Assembly: GCA_022059125.1 (NCBI GenBank) | Contig: JAEUWY010000004.1 | Span: 3,906,001-3,970,000 of the forward strand | Direction of reading: 5' to 3' | DNA length: 64,000 bases | From: Corynespora cassiicola | Taxonomy: Eukaryota > Ascomycota > Dothideomycetes > Pleosporales > Corynesporascaceae | Shown: in pieces, positions 9,947 through 21,832 of the stretch | Layout of the letters: each line of letters begins with the position of its first letter | Numbering within the stretch: the first letter of the stretch is position 1 | Translations under genes and position numbers: made by a program | The notes under the pieces: model-generated | Databases searched by the model: none | Told to the model about the DNA's origin: nothing | The model's input: only the letters and a program-made list of their open reading frames with translations

Positions 9947-10213
9947 ATGGGGATTCCCCCTCATACGACTGACGACTAGACGGACACCGGATTCGGTGTG
10001 GCATTGGGTGGGCGTTTTGATCTATTTCATCATATCTACTGCGGTGTCCTGGAAAAATACCCTTCGATATTTTTTTCTTTTTACAAAAATGCATACAAGT
10101 ATTGTTACACGTACCCTCTTGCTCTATTCCGTGCCGACGCCTCTCGGGGGTATCGCCTTTTGCCTCTTGATCTTGTGGAGCGCTTCCATTCCCCGTCCCT
10201 TCGGTTGTCCTGT

Positions 10214-10763
10214 CTACACGTGCATGGGTGCCAGCGACAGAATCTTGGACCACTGCTTCTTCCTCAGCTCAGCAGCCACGATGCCGCTGACTCTTGATCC
10301 AATGGGCTCGCCGGCCTTGTTGATGAGCACGCATGCATTGTCGTCGAACTTGACGACGCTGCCGTCTGGCCGCTGCCACTTCTTCGCGGTACGCACGACT
10401 ACGGCGTGGCGCACATCTCCACGTCGCACCTTGTTTGCTGCACTGATGGAGACGCTGTTTCCAGTCTCGGGGCCAAAGTTTCGCTGCTTCTTGACGACGA
10501 CTACAATGCGATCGCCTGCACCCAGTCAATATCAGTCCCCGCTCCCTTGTCGCGCGTCGCATGCCCACATACCCACTTTCGCCGGCCGCTTCGATCGCAG
10601 GACGTTGACGCACTCGACAATAGCGGCGCCCGAGTTGTCGATGCAATTGATTAGGGACTAGATGGGAGTGTGTGAGCGGGTCGTGGTTCTAGATTCCCAG
10701 GGCTGTCGGGGCTCTTCCCAGGGGGCGTAGGTGGTCGGGTGCGTGTACCTTTAGCTGAATCAT
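10214..10763 (-). CDS. MRPL38: Mitochondrial ribosomal protein uL14m
   Basis: 133-aa bacterial-type L14 protein of the mitochondrial large ribosomal subunit, binding 23S-type rRNA at the inter-subunit face (family knowledge). Exons: 10763-10749 (MIQLK), 10657-10573 and 10515-10214. Introns are 91 nt (GTACAC..CTAG) and 57 nt (GTATGT..GCAG). L14 signatures are [16 protein letters not shown] at the start, GDRIVVVVK in the middle, [23 protein letters not shown], and the C-terminal SLAP. It aligns with bacterial L14 (about 123 aa) rather than cytosolic L23, hence the mitochondrial call. No long presequence is seen, as in yeast Mrpl38. Divergent from SET9. Confidence 0.9.
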
Positions 10764-11369
10764 GGTGCCTCGTGCCTTGCGTCGACTCTGGCTCGTCTCA
10801 GGCGTCGTCGGGCGGCTGTTTGCTGTGCGCGGACGCGGGCGTGGTGCTGCTGGGCAGTTTTCACGGTTATAGAGAGTGAATTGTCGTCGGGGGCCCCGGA
10901 GTTTTCCGGCCGGCGGGCTAGTGGGTCGGGCGCGCTGGCGGCCCCTGCGACAGCCTCCAGGGCGCTCAGGGCGGCCAGGGCCCGGCAGTGAGGGCGAAGG
11001 GTGAGAGTGCAGCACGGCCTATTTGCGACTCAGCCCAGGATCAGCCTCAGTCTTACCCATAGACCGCGACTTGCGCCATTTCATCCTGACCGCTGCCTCT
11101 GCGCAGTGCCGCTCCTTTCCTCCTTCCTTCCCTTGCGCCAGTTTGGCCCGCGATTGCTTTCACCTCCCTCTTTATTCGCTCCCTCCTCGGCCTTCTGGCC
11201 CTGCGCTGTTCCGCTGAAACCTGCATGGTCGTCTGTTAACCCTCCATACGTCACCCCAACCTCCCCCCTTTCACCTCCGCGCCCTGCCCGCGGCCTGTAA
11301 CCTGCTCCTTTTCGCTCTCTGTCCAGCGCCGACGACTGCCGATTCACATCCCGCGACCATCGCGCCGTC
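10764..11369. promoter_or_regulatory. Divergent promoter region, uL14m/SET9
   Basis: 606 bp between outward-facing genes. GC-rich on the uL14m side; strongly pyrimidine-rich (CCTCCTTCCTTCCC, CCTCCCTC) towards SET9. No gene or TATA box seen. Confidence 0.5.
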
Positions 11370-13465
11370 ATGCCGCCCCAGAGCCTGGAGAAGAAGAGCG
11401 GCCTCACGCTCGAAAAGCTGGCATCATACGACGACGTGATCACGGATGCGCTCGTCGACAAGGTACGTGGCTGCCCGCGCCTCGCGCCCCTACACAGGCG
11501 CGAATGTGCCTTCCAACACGTGTGCTCACGTCATGGCTGCAGGTTTACTACTGGACCGCCATTCGCAAGAACCGCGGTGGTCGCTTCTCTGCTTCTCGTG
11601 GACTGCTTGAGGAGAGCATTGCCGACATCCTCCGTAAACATGTCATTCTCAACAAGGACCCCGGCGAAGCCGTGCAGAGCCTGCTGAATCTCCCCGGCCT
11701 CCGCAAATACATGGCCTCCCTCAAGAACGCTCAGGAGCAGGAACAATTCAAGCGTCATCTGCGGAGATACGTGAACATCTACATGCCAGACTGCCCATTT
11801 GAAGTTACCACGACGAACCGCTACACCATTACCGAGCATGAGGCTTCCGTCACCGCCCGGCGCGATATCAATCCACGCGAAGAGATAAAGTACTTGACCG
11901 GAGTCCAGGTCGCAATGACCGAAGAGCAGGAGAAGCAGTTGGAGCTCACGCGCAAGGACTTCAGCCTGGTCATCTCCAGCAGGAAAAAGACGCGTTCGCT
12001 ATTCCTCGGACCCGCGCGCTTTGCCAACCACGACTGCGACGCCAACGCGCGTCTTTCCACAAAGGGATACGATGGGATGCAGATTGTTGCGGTCAAACCC
12101 ATTGAACAAGGCGAAGAAATCACCGTATCATATGGCGACGACTATTTCGGCGAGCGCAATATCGAGTGTCTGTGTAAAACATGCGAAGAGCGACGTATCA
12201 ACGGTTGGGCTCCCTTCAAGCGCGCCGAGGAGGACGAGAGCAACGACGAGGAAAGCAATGACGAAGGCGCCGAAACGGTCGAGTCTGAGGATTCCAACCA
12301 GCCTCCCCATGTCGACGATTCGTCGCCCAAGAAACGCAAAAGCGAAGCCATTGACGATGAAGTCGACTTCGACCACGCAGCGAAAAAGGTCAAACTGGAA
12401 TTCAAGGGTAGCGCGAAATCACCCCCTAAGCCTCTGCGCGAGACCACATTGAAAAAAGCAGTCAGCACCTCTTCTCTTCGTCAGGAACTGCCCGTCTCTA
12501 GCATAGAGAATCCCGACACCAACATGGTCTCCGACGTACAAACCTCGCGAGACATGCGAACTCAACAGCGTGTCGGTCTACTCACCGTAACCCTCGATGA
12601 GACAAATTCATCACGCCATACCACCCCTCCATCATCTACCGCTGCCGACTCTCCTAAGAGTTCAGAGTCAACCGACGCTACATCAGTGGATGAGGAACAT
12701 CCGTCAGCAAATATCCCTAGCGAGGCAAAGGTTGATGCCAATATCATTCTTGAGACACCAGGCCTCGGAGTAGCCACGGTCAAGGAAGAAACAATAACTA
12801 CGGTAAAGGCCCCGTGGTCCTCCCTCTTCGATGATGACTCCACCTCGGAACTATCCGATCTATCAGAGAGCCTGGGTTTTGACGAATTGAACCAGGAAAT
12901 CGTAAAGCGAAAGCGCTCAAAGACACCAGCGGCTGTTCGAACCACACGATCGCAGTCGCGATATGGTGCTCAAAATGGCCTTGGTACGCCAGTGCCCGAC
13001 ACCCCGGATGAGGAAGGGCTGGTCGAAAACCCACGCAAGCCGGGCGATTACATGACCTCGGATGCTCTTCTCTCCGCCAAGTATAGCAAATGGGTCGAGT
13101 GCAATACATGTGACGTTGAATTTGTTCAACAAGACGGCTACCACACCCGCAAGGAGTGCCCGCGCTGTGAGCGACACTCTAAGCTCTATGGTTTTGCATG
13201 GCCCAAGACAGACAGGGAGGGGAAGCACGACAAGGAGGAGCGCATTCTGGATCACCGCACAGTCCATCGCTTCGTCGATCCCGAAGAAGAAAAGAAGTTG
13301 AAGAAAGAGAAGGGCAGGAAGATGATGAGAGAGTCGATTGTTAGGAGGTATTCGACGCCACGCTCGACCCCCAGGCCCGATTACCGGGATCCTTCCTCTT
13401 CTATGAGTTTGGAGCCCGACGTTCTCAGCGGCCGCAGGAGGCGTCGTGTCAGAAAGACCATGTGA
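11370..13465 (+). CDS. SET9: Histone H4-K20 methyltransferase Set9/Suv4-20 type
   Basis: 671-aa nuclear lysine methyltransferase that methylates histone H4 Lys20 (family knowledge). Exons 11370-11462 and 11543-13465, with an 80-nt intron (GTACGT..GCAG). The N-terminal helical region (LEKLASYDDVITDALVDK) and SET domain (about residues 115-230) match the Suv4-20 family: TRSLFLGPARFANHDCDAN holds the catalytic NHDC-type motif, EEITVSYGDDYFG the tyrosine motif, and CLCKTC a post-SET cysteine group. After it come a long acidic/Ser-rich region with KKRK and KRKRSK basic patches (likely nuclear signals) and, near residues 553-575, a second zinc-like motif (CNTCDVEF then CPRC). The C-terminus is basic. 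The length fits fungal Set9 proteins. Divergent from uL14m. Confidence 0.9.
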
Positions 13466-14332
13466 GGTTTACGACCAAAGCCCCTTTCATGATGATTTGG
13501 AGTTTGGTGCATCAAATGCGATTCACGGGGCCGCATATTTGGAGTAATGGAGGCGAAGTGCACTTTCAACATACCCCCACATCTGCATTTGCATTGTTTT
13601 CGGCCTTTTCTATGCGGCCTGCTATTCAGTTTTTTATTTTCGGCCTTCTTTTCCCCGGGCTGCTCTACTTGGCCTGCTCTAATCTGCCTGCTTTTTCGGC
13701 TCTGGTAGTTTCTGATTTTTCCAGCATTGTATATTATTGCATAAGGTCTGCTTAGGGAGAGTATGGAGGCTTAGTTGCTGCCCAATCTTCCTTCCGGGCA
13801 AGCACATTTGTACTATACGAGATCCGGCATTCATAGGGCGTCTGGGTGATAATCAAGGGATTTGGCCGCGAAGTATGCATTCTCCGATATGTGATGGAAC
13901 CTTCTGAACTAGGTTCAGAGACATTTTTGTTCTGATAGGTAAGACGCAGACACGGCAATGGATCATTGATTGCTAATTATACTTCCCAGACGCATTGTTC
14001 GATGCAGTACTACATGCAGTGTTTGACTCGGCGAGCACGCGGCTACGCACCCTTGTTTGCCTAGACCAACATGCACATGCGCAAAGATGACTATTCTCGC
14101 CTGTACCACCAAGTCATACTTCGAGCAAACAAATCCTCATGCGGCACTACAAACACCTTTCTTTACCGTTCGTCCGTATCATCCCGCAACATTTCCAACC
14201 TCGATGCTCCAGCCCATCTTCACTATTCTGCCGCCGCACCAACCACACATGGCTCTCCTTTCTATCTCTCAACACGCGACTATATCTCCATAGTCACCCA
14301 ACCAAGGCGGAATTTACACCGTTCGAAACTAA
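13466..14332. other. Gap between SET9 and Met/Gly-rich gene
   Basis: 867 bp, T-rich after SET9 (probable 3' UTR/terminator region, 13600-13740) and C/A-rich before 14333. Short overlapping frames at 14057-14642 are alternative frames leading into the next gene; none has domain support. Confidence 0.45.
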
Positions 14333-16691
14333 ATGGGAGCCTCACACTCCAGCTACTGCAAAGCCCCCCTCGTCCAAGTCTACAGCCCCCACACCGACAT
14401 CCTCGTCCCCCCAGGCGCTCTCCCCCTCCTCTCCCCTACCCTCCCTCGCATCCCCATCTACCACCCCCGCATCCCCCGCCGCCTGCGCGCCCGCTCCCCC
14501 TACTCCTCATCCCTATCCTCGTACTCGGACTCAGCGTCTACGCTACCGGGCCGCGACTACTACTACCATCACAACTCGCCAGGCAGGCGGTCGGGAGGCA
14601 GGAGGCGAGATTGGGATCGCGATCATAGGAGGAGGGCGCTGAGACGGTATAGAGAGTTACTGTCTGATTCGTGTCTTAGTTTGGACGAAGGGGCGTTGGG
14701 ACTCGGGCTGGGGCAGGGGAGGATGAGGGGGCCGATGGGCATGGGGATGGGGCCGTATGAGGGGGGGATGAGGAATTTTTCAGCGCCGGAGTTGGGGGGG
14801 TATCAGGGGTTTGGGAAGAGGTCGCCGTTGGGGATGGGCGGTATGGGAGCCATGGGAGGAGCTATGGGAGGCATGGGCGGTATGGGTGGTATAGGTGGCA
14901 TGGGAACTGGCATGGAAAACCCACGCATCAACACTCCCGCACGACTCGGCATGGGCATGCAAAACCCATACGCAGGCATGGCAGCAGGCGGACTCGCCGG
15001 ACCCCTAGGAGCAGGACCAGCGGGTATGGCCATGGGCCCTATGCCCATGCCTATGCCCATGCCCGCCCCTCGCCCCCAATACCCATCTCAACCCCCACCG
15101 CAACAACCCCAGCACTCCCGCCCCCATACCCACACCCCCATCGAAGAAATCCCCCTAGGCATCTACAACTCGACACCTACCCCCAAACCCCCCACTCATG
15201 CCCCGGCGCCCGCCCCCCGCCAGCGCACCTCGGCGACGCTGAACCGCACGCAGCCGCCGCACAAGCGCGCAGGACCCTCGGGCCACGAGTGGATACCCGG
15301 CGACAACGCGTTCCTGGATGCGTGCACATGCACGACGGCGTGCGAGTGTCGGCGCGGACAGCGGGTGTTGTATCGGAGCGTTGGGCAGGATGGTGGGGGA
15401 GGAGGAGGAGGGGGGGCGGGGAATGGGGCGGGGGTCAGGGAGAGGGAGGGTGAGATTAGATACGTGCTCAAGGATGAGTTGGGGAGGGATTGTGATAGGA
15501 GGAGGGAGGGGGATAGTGAGAGGGGTGAGGGGAGGAGGAGCAGGAAGATGGGGAAGAGGAGGAAGAAGGGGAGTGAGGTGAGTAGTGAGGGGGGCACAGA
15601 GGTGTTGAGGAAGGAGGTTAGACGGTTGGCTGAGGAGATTCGGGGGTTGAATGTGGGTGCTGCGGCCACTGCGGCGGCGGCCGGGGGAGGGATGCAAGGT
15701 ACCAGGCCAGCTCAAATGCCGCCGATGGCGCAGAGACATGCACACTTTGCTCCGGCGCAAGACGGATTTGGGGAGGGGATGGGGACGCCGTATGGAGCGG
15801 GCACTGGCGCTGCTGCGGCAGGGATGTCGCATCCTGGGATGGGAATGGGGCAGGGCGTCGGGATGGGAATGAATTACCCCAGTCAGCCTGGACGTGATCC
15901 GAGAATGCCCTTCGGCATGTCATACGAAGAGGATGGCATGTCGCTAGACGGCGGGCTTGGAAACATGCCCATGGGAATGGGAATGGGAATGGGAATGGGC
16001 ATGGAAAACGGCATGTCTGACCCACGCTTCATGTCCCACCAGCAACAACAGCAGCCCCGTTTTACAGACTTCTCACGGCGTACCCCACGCAGGAACTCGC
16101 GACCACTGGACCTCTTGGGCCAGAGAGGCCAGCATCACCTAGGCGGGAAAGGCTTGAGCATGGGACTCGGCGCCATGGGTATGGGGAAAGGAGGGTCGAG
16201 AGGAGGTGGAAGACGGATGGCAGGGAGGATGGGAATGGGTGGCGCGTTTGGGGATGATGAGGATGATGGGTCTATGGGAAGACGAGGTGGGCGACTTGGA
16301 GCGTTGGGGCGTAGGCCTAGTGAGCGGCAAGGCATGCAGCAGATGGGCGAGTTTGAAGATGATCTTGATGGAGAGGATTGGGAGGATGAGGTTGGTAAGT
16401 GAAATCATTCCATGCTCTTTCTTTTCTATGTTCTTCCACTGTGTTGCAAAAATCAAGATGACTTGGGCATGCACACATTCAATGTTGAGAGAAGTTGCTA
16501 ACACTGTTCTTATAGATGGCGCATTCGACGATGAGGATGCTCCTGCGCAGATGCAGGCGCAAATGCGTGAGAGATCGAATACGATTGGGAGACGCGGGAA
16601 ACCCAAGTTGGGCTCGAGTTTGGGAACGGGCAGTCGAAATGGACGGCAGGCACGGCAAGCGAAGGTCGAGGACGAGGGTGATGACATATAA
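14333..16691 (+). CDS. Met/Gly-rich low-complexity protein, unknown function
   Basis: Predicted 745-aa protein. Exons 14333-16394 and 16516-16691; the 121-nt intron has GTAAGT, branch GCTAAC and acceptor ATAG. No family recognised. It starts MGASHSS, a possible N-myristoylation context (Gly2, Ser5/6). Residues ~125-215 and ~480-580 are GMGGMG- and GMGM-type repeats; between them lie Pro/His/Gln-rich stretches, a short cysteine group (DACTCTTACECRRG), a very basic region (RRSRKMGKRRKKG) and a small Ala run. The C-terminus alternates acidic (DDLDGEDWEDEV) and basic segments. The composition indicates an intrinsically disordered protein. The cysteine group and basic block are the only candidates for a binding site. 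Strong strand bias creates long shadow frames on the other strand. Confidence 0.65.
15971..15999 (+). repeat. (ATGGGA)n coding microsatellite
   Basis: About five near-perfect ATGGGA hexamers encoding Met-Gly dipeptides in the preceding gene; a site likely to change length by slippage. Confidence 0.8.
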
Positions 16692-17803
16692 CATATCTAT
16701 TTGGTAGCAAATAGGTATGAGATTTTCTTAGAGGAGGGATAACAATCAAGTGTATATATACCTATGCACAGGCATCATTGACCCCATGGGGCTGAGCCCT
16801 CTTTATCGACCTCAACATTATCGTGGATCCATCTACGTGCATGTTATCTTCCATACTAATGAAGTACATTCCCCTCTATACACTTCATCTAAGCCTTTAC
16901 TGGACATTCCAAGTTAGTTCATTGAACGAACGATCCAGTGAGAAAAGAAAGTGTCATAAGTACGACTCGTATGACAAACGCTCTTGAAAGTGGGATATCC
17001 CGCAGCGCAGTCAGCCAAGTTACGAATCTTGGGGCCCAAGCAACGGTTCGAGACTGGGCGAAGAAGATACGGCAGAGAACAACAAATGTATTCAACAAGC
17101 GTGGTTGAATGTAACAAGCGTGTCGTGTTCCGTGGAACACCATTTGACGTTTTGGTGTACATTCAACATCATACTCTCTGAATTGGCGTCAGCCAAACTG
17201 AGCCACTATGAAAGACGGTACTCAAGATATAAGAGCGATATCTACTCGGAGCTGAGCGCATCATCAGCCTATAGCCAAGAGAGTCTTGGTGACATGGAGA
17301 CCCACAACATCATAGATAAGTATCGAAAATGCAGATGCGGCACAGGATTCGGTTAACATTGATAAGACCCGAAGCGTCTACTGGGATGTAGGCTAGAACT
17401 ATCCGAAGGACTAGCACGGAGTGGACTAACCTCAAAAGGCAACTTGATAGTGGCGATGACTACATAATGCAGTCCCGCATTCGCTGCGAAATCATTCCAC
17501 ATCAGAACATCATAGTCTTCATGCACCCGCGGAACTGCCAAACGCAGTGCCTGCCTTCTGATATGTGCGGAAATGTCTCGCTATGCATTAGCCTGACCAG
17601 GGGTTTTGCGATAACACATAGATCGCTGTGATAAGCGTCTCTCATGCCGTTTCGGCAACCCGACGGAGATCCAGCACCAAAATGTAAATGTATTTTAGTA
17701 CAAAGACGACCACGCTGGATCTTTGCTATGAAAAAAGCCCTAATTCCTCGATTGCTACATTACTTGGACTGCTAGCCCGAGCGCTGCTAGCCAGACCCAC
17801 AAC
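16692..17803. other. Gap with no supported gene
   Basis: 1.1 kb, AT-balanced. Short frames only (up to 83 codons), none with a recognisable domain. Includes the upstream region of the MFS gene at 17804. Confidence 0.5.
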
Positions 17804-19498
17804 ATGGACACCGAAAAGATTGACAATGAGTTCAAACAGAGCACTTTGTCAAAGTCACCCCAAGAAGATGTTGAGATTGGAAGCGTCAAGGAATTCAAAT
17901 CGATAAACAAGGATGGCGATGAAGCACTGAATTTCCTAAAGTCCCAGCATGATTTTGGGATCATGTCTCCAGAGGAGGAAAAGGTTCTTGTCAGGAAAAT
18001 TGATTGGATGGTTATGCCTTTGATGTTTGGCTGTTATCTGCTGCAGTACCTGGATAAGACGCTAGGTAAGATCTTTGTTTCCCATCATGCATCTGCAACT
18101 GTATTGACTGCTAGGTTATAGTCAACTACGCTGCCGTTATGGGTCTCTATGAAGACGCGAACATCACGACGGACCAGTTTTCCAATCTTGCCCTCTTCTT
18201 TTATGTCTCCTATCTGGCCCTCGAGTTTCCTCACGGATACGGCATGCAGAGGCTGCCTACAGCGAAATATCTCGGGAGCATGGTGATACTTTGGGGTCTA
18301 ATCACAGCTCTCACCTGCGTGTGCAAGAACTATGGTGCCCTTGTAGCAACGCGCATCCTCCTAGGCTGCTTCGAATCTGCGGTTGCTCCGAGTTTGATTC
18401 TCATCACAGCCATGTGGTACAAGAAGGCAGAACAACCTCCTCGTGTAGGAATCTGGTACCTCGGAACGGGTTCGGGAACGATGGTTGGATCATTGATATC
18501 GTTCGGCTTCCAACACTACTACAGCCCAACCTTTACATCATGGCAAATCATGTTCTTGGTAATCGGTATCATCACCATAGCAGTTGGAATCCTGGGTATG
18601 TATTACTCTGCTGCCTTCGCTCAAGATCTTAGCTGACGTCATTTTAGTGATCATCTTTCTTCCCGACAATCCAATGTCCTCGAGGCTCTCTCCAAAGGAG
18701 AAAGTGTGGGCCATTGAAAGGCTTCGCGAGAACCAGACCGGTAATAGTTCATCTTGGCTCATCGATATTCCCTTGCTAATTTGTCCAGGTATCGAAAACA
18801 AGCACCTGAAGTGGAGTCAGGTGTGGGAGTGCTTCCGTGACCCACAGACATGGATGTTGGCTTTGATCACCACATCCTCCAACGTACCCAACGGCGCAGT
18901 CTCTTCTTTCCAAGCAACAATGATCAGGTCTTTCGGCTTCGATTCCAAGACAACAGCCCTGCTCCAACTGCCATCAGGGACGGTTGCAATCATCTCCATT
19001 CTCATCGCAACCAACCTCGCCGGATATTTTGATCAGAGGGCCATTCAGATCGTTACTCTTCTGATCCCTGGTATTCTTGGAGGCGCGCTTCTCGCGTTTC
19101 TCCCAGACAATGCCAGAGTTGGGAAGCTCATTGGCAATTACCTTACTAACTGTATCGGTTCCACACTGCCACTCCTCTATTCTTGGGTCGCCGCCAACTA
19201 TGCGGGGCATACGAAGAAGGTGACCATGAACGCTGTCCTGCTGATTTCTTTTTCGCTGGGCAATATCATCGGTCCACTCACGTTTCGCGATGGAGATGCG
19301 CCAGAGTTTATTCCTGCGAAGATCACCATCATAGCCACCTGTGGCTTTGCCCTGGTGATGACAGTGGTGCTCAGAGCCTACTACGTGTGGGAGAACCGGC
19401 GGCGTGGTCGGACCGCAGGGGTTCTAGAACACGTTGCGGACATGGAGTTTGCGGACCTAACAGACCGCCAGAATGTTGAGTTCCGATATCGGCTATGA
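17804..19498 (+). CDS. MFS permease, anion:cation symporter (Dal5/Tna1-like) family
   Basis: 512-aa plasma-membrane transporter, probably importing an organic anion or vitamin-like substrate with protons. Family members carry allantoate, nicotinate, biotin or pantothenate; the substrate cannot be read here. Four exons: 17804-18065, 18122-18595, 18648-18740 and 18789-19498, with introns of 56, 52 and 48 nt. A cytosolic N-terminus of ~65 residues leads to KIDWMVMPLM and YLDKTLVNYAAVMG, the hallmark start of this family. FFLP-type IIFLPDNPMSS and ERLRENQTG mark the central loop. About 12 hydrophobic segments are seen. The third intron (48 nt) is frame-preserving and stop-free. The neighbour is an arrestin (19874) of the type that controls permease endocytosis. 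Confidence 0.88.
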
Positions 19499-19873
19499 GG
19501 GCAAGTAGAATACACTCGTTGCAATGTAGAACGATAGACCTGATTCCAGGACAATGCACCAAGTGTGGTTTTCATCAGAATACTGTCTTGCTTGATCCGC
19601 CAAGCCTTGGAGGATCGTGCCGATAGCCGAGGAGATTCATCGAACCCTCGAAAATCATGCGTTGCTATGAATGAGCGAAGCGCACCTGCAATGTGGTGAT
19701 TCTTTATTGGGGCTTGAAGGGCGGTTAAGATTCTCTCGTCCTTTCGGCCCTCTTTGAGAAGCTTGGAGCACAGCCACCTTTCTTGGTATGCCGAGTTTGA
19801 TCATAGAGTCTCAGAAGACGCGCAACCCTCCAAACTTTCCTACCTGCCTTCCACTTTCACAGCAGCCCCCACG
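19499..19873. other. Spacer between permease and arrestin genes
   Basis: 375 bp. The arrestin frame is open back to 19754, but the first ATG in it is at 19874, and the preceding CTTTCACAGCAGCCCCCACG is a typical leader. No gene seen. Confidence 0.5.
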
Positions 19874-21205
19874 ATGTCGAAGCTGCCGCCATTACCAGCA
19901 ACATACATTACGCTAGATCCCTTTGACAGGCCGGTACAGGATCTGCGGGCGCGATATACGAGCGGCGATGTGGTTCGCGGGGCCGTGCGCATCCAGCCTA
20001 CATCGCGGCCGCAGCGGATCTCCATCTCGTTCAGAGGACGGACAGACATGACAATGGAGATAATACGAATGCCAGGCTCGCGTCTTGATAACTTCTCGGG
20101 CTCGTACCAAGAGACTGTCGAATTGTTTAAATATGACCTCGATCTGTTCACCAGTGCGGGAGAAAGTGGCTACGATATCGTTAATATGGGCATCGCCGCC
20201 GACGGTCGGGTCGAGTTACCCTTCGCATTCAAGTTCCCGCATGCAGTGGAGATGGTGCCTCCGAAGGAATATCTCCCGAACCCCGGCTTCGAGCACCAAG
20301 TCGGGCATCGACTGCCCCCCAGCTATCATTTCTCTGGGCCCCACGGGTACAGAGTCGAGACGGACTACTGGTTAGAGGCTTTCGTGTACGGCTTTTCAAA
20401 AGCGGATCCAGAGCAAAAAGTCAAGCACGGGGTCTGGTATCAGCCGCCAACACTCTCCCCGCAACCATTGGGCGAACTAGTCCGACTGCCAAGCAAGCGG
20501 GTAGCTGTCCGTACACCTCGCCTAGACCCAGATCGAGGGAAAGAAGAGGGCCTCCTTGCCAAATGGCAAATTCACAGAAAAAAGGGTCAAAGCACCACGC
20601 CATTTGCTGCATTCGACCTCTCGGTCAATATCGCACCAGTTTTCATCGCCGGCGCCTTGCTACCCATCAAAATGTCTCTCGAACATTTGGAACGATCCCC
20701 TGAACTCATTGATCCGCCAACGCTTTACCTGAGAAGAATGAAGATATCCCTTGTATCCAAAGCAGGTTTCCGCCTACGCAGTCATGCCATTGGAAACAGA
20801 GGGGACTATGAGGAGTCACGGGAAGACCTTATCACCATAATTGACAAGAGATTCCTCAAGGGGCCTGGCGAACTAATCTATGATGGTCAAAATCTCAACG
20901 AGCTTGCTACTGTGAGAACCTCGGAGGTCACTGCGCCCTCATTCAAGTCATTCTCCACGAGCGTTCAATATTTCCTCGAGGTCAAATTCTGGATCGAGTG
21001 CGGCAAAGAAGAGCGGATAATCACCCCCGACCGGCACGCAATCCACATCGTGTCTGGCGTCGTCACCGAAGAACATTTGAACCAAGCCATGGTAACGGCG
21101 GCGATATCTGAGCCTGAAGACGATATGGCGCCGCCCCCCGCGTATGCACCTCCAGCATATGAAGACCGCAACAGGGATTTCGTCGTCAATGTCGGTCGAA
21201 CTTGA
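19874..21205 (+). CDS. Alpha-arrestin (ART-like) with PPxY motifs
   Basis: 443-aa, single exon. Alpha-arrestins recruit the HECT ligase Rsp5 to permeases and so trigger their ubiquitination and endocytosis (family knowledge). The arrestin N-domain (about residues 10-190) opens with YITLDPFDRPVQDLRARYTS and GDVVRGAVRI, then FRGRTD. The C-domain (about 230-400) contains FDLSVNIAPVFIAG and VQYFLEVKFWIECG. The tail holds two overlapping PPxY sequences (PPPAYAPPAYE), the Rsp5 WW-domain ligand. The start at 19874 was chosen as the first in-frame ATG; the upstream part of the frame has no ATG. Sits directly after an MFS permease and before two ubiquitin-ligase-type genes. Confidence 0.85.
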   Translation: MSKLPPLPATYITLDPFDRPVQDLRARYTSGDVVRGAVRIQPTSRPQRISISFRGRTDMTMEIIRMPGSRLDNFSGSYQETVELFKYDLDLFTSAGESGYDIVNMGIAADGRVELPFAFKFPHAVEMVPPKEYLPNPGFEHQVGHRLPPSYHFSGPHGYRVETDYWLEAFVYGFSKADPEQKVKHGVWYQPPTLSPQPLGELVRLPSKRVAVRTPRLDPDRGKEEGLLAKWQIHRKKGQSTTPFAAFDLSVNIAPVFIAGALLPIKMSLEHLERSPELIDPPTLYLRRMKISLVSKAGFRLRSHAIGNRGDYEESREDLITIIDKRFLKGPGELIYDGQNLNELATVRTSEVTAPSFKSFSTSVQYFLEVKFWIECGKEERIITPDRHAIHIVSGVVTEEHLNQAMVTAAISEPEDDMAPPPAYAPPAYEDRNRDFVVNVGRT

Positions 21206-21832
21206 GCATTTGTGAGGTGGTTTTGCCTGCAGCGCCTTTCTCTCACGATACCATTTCAGCTTTCACTCGAAGCGGGATTTCGTTTGTCAGCGTGCATTGT
21301 ACCAAAGATTGTTGAATTATCGCGTGTGCAGTATGCTGTGTCCATATCAATCAAATTGGGTCTTTGGCGCGAGTGAAGAGTGATGCATTGCAGCGAACAG
21401 ATATTTTATCATTCTTAATTGCGCAACTGATTTGGGCGCTTCTGTGCGTTACTTGCAAGCCTACATCGCTGACTTTTGACCAGCAGGACACAGGCCAGCG
21501 TTCACCAGCCATTGGACCAAGCAGATCTGATCTTGGGCCTATCGATAGTGTATTGTGACTCGTGAGCAGTACAGTAGACTGTGGTGTTGTACAATTAATA
21601 CAATGCAGGAGTGAAAGCCTTTGGGCGTGAGTGGAATGGTGCGTTACAATGCAATAGCGTTGCTTTCCATTTCCTCTTAAAACCACTGCCGCCCTACAAT
21701 GGATATTGCCAGGCAAAGAGCAGCGATTTGAGATCACGATCCCATAAGTTTACCGAACATCTACTGCTCATCACTGCTAGGAGATCATCCTCCGACCTTC
21801 CCACAAACCTCAAGTATCAACCGAGGAGCAAA
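21206..21832. other. Gap before RING gene 4
   Basis: 627 bp with no gene. The next frame is open from 21611 but has no ATG before 21833. Confidence 0.5.

Noticed and set aside
9321..10253. 310-codon frame on - strand opposite RPB9
   Set aside because: It overlaps well-supported RPB9 exons and their splice sites; composition is Arg/Ser/Gln-rich with no domain. A shadow of GC-rich codons.
15155..15832. 225-codon - strand frame in the Met/Gly-rich gene
   Set aside because: Pro/His/Leu-rich mirror of Gly/Arg repeats; no independent support.
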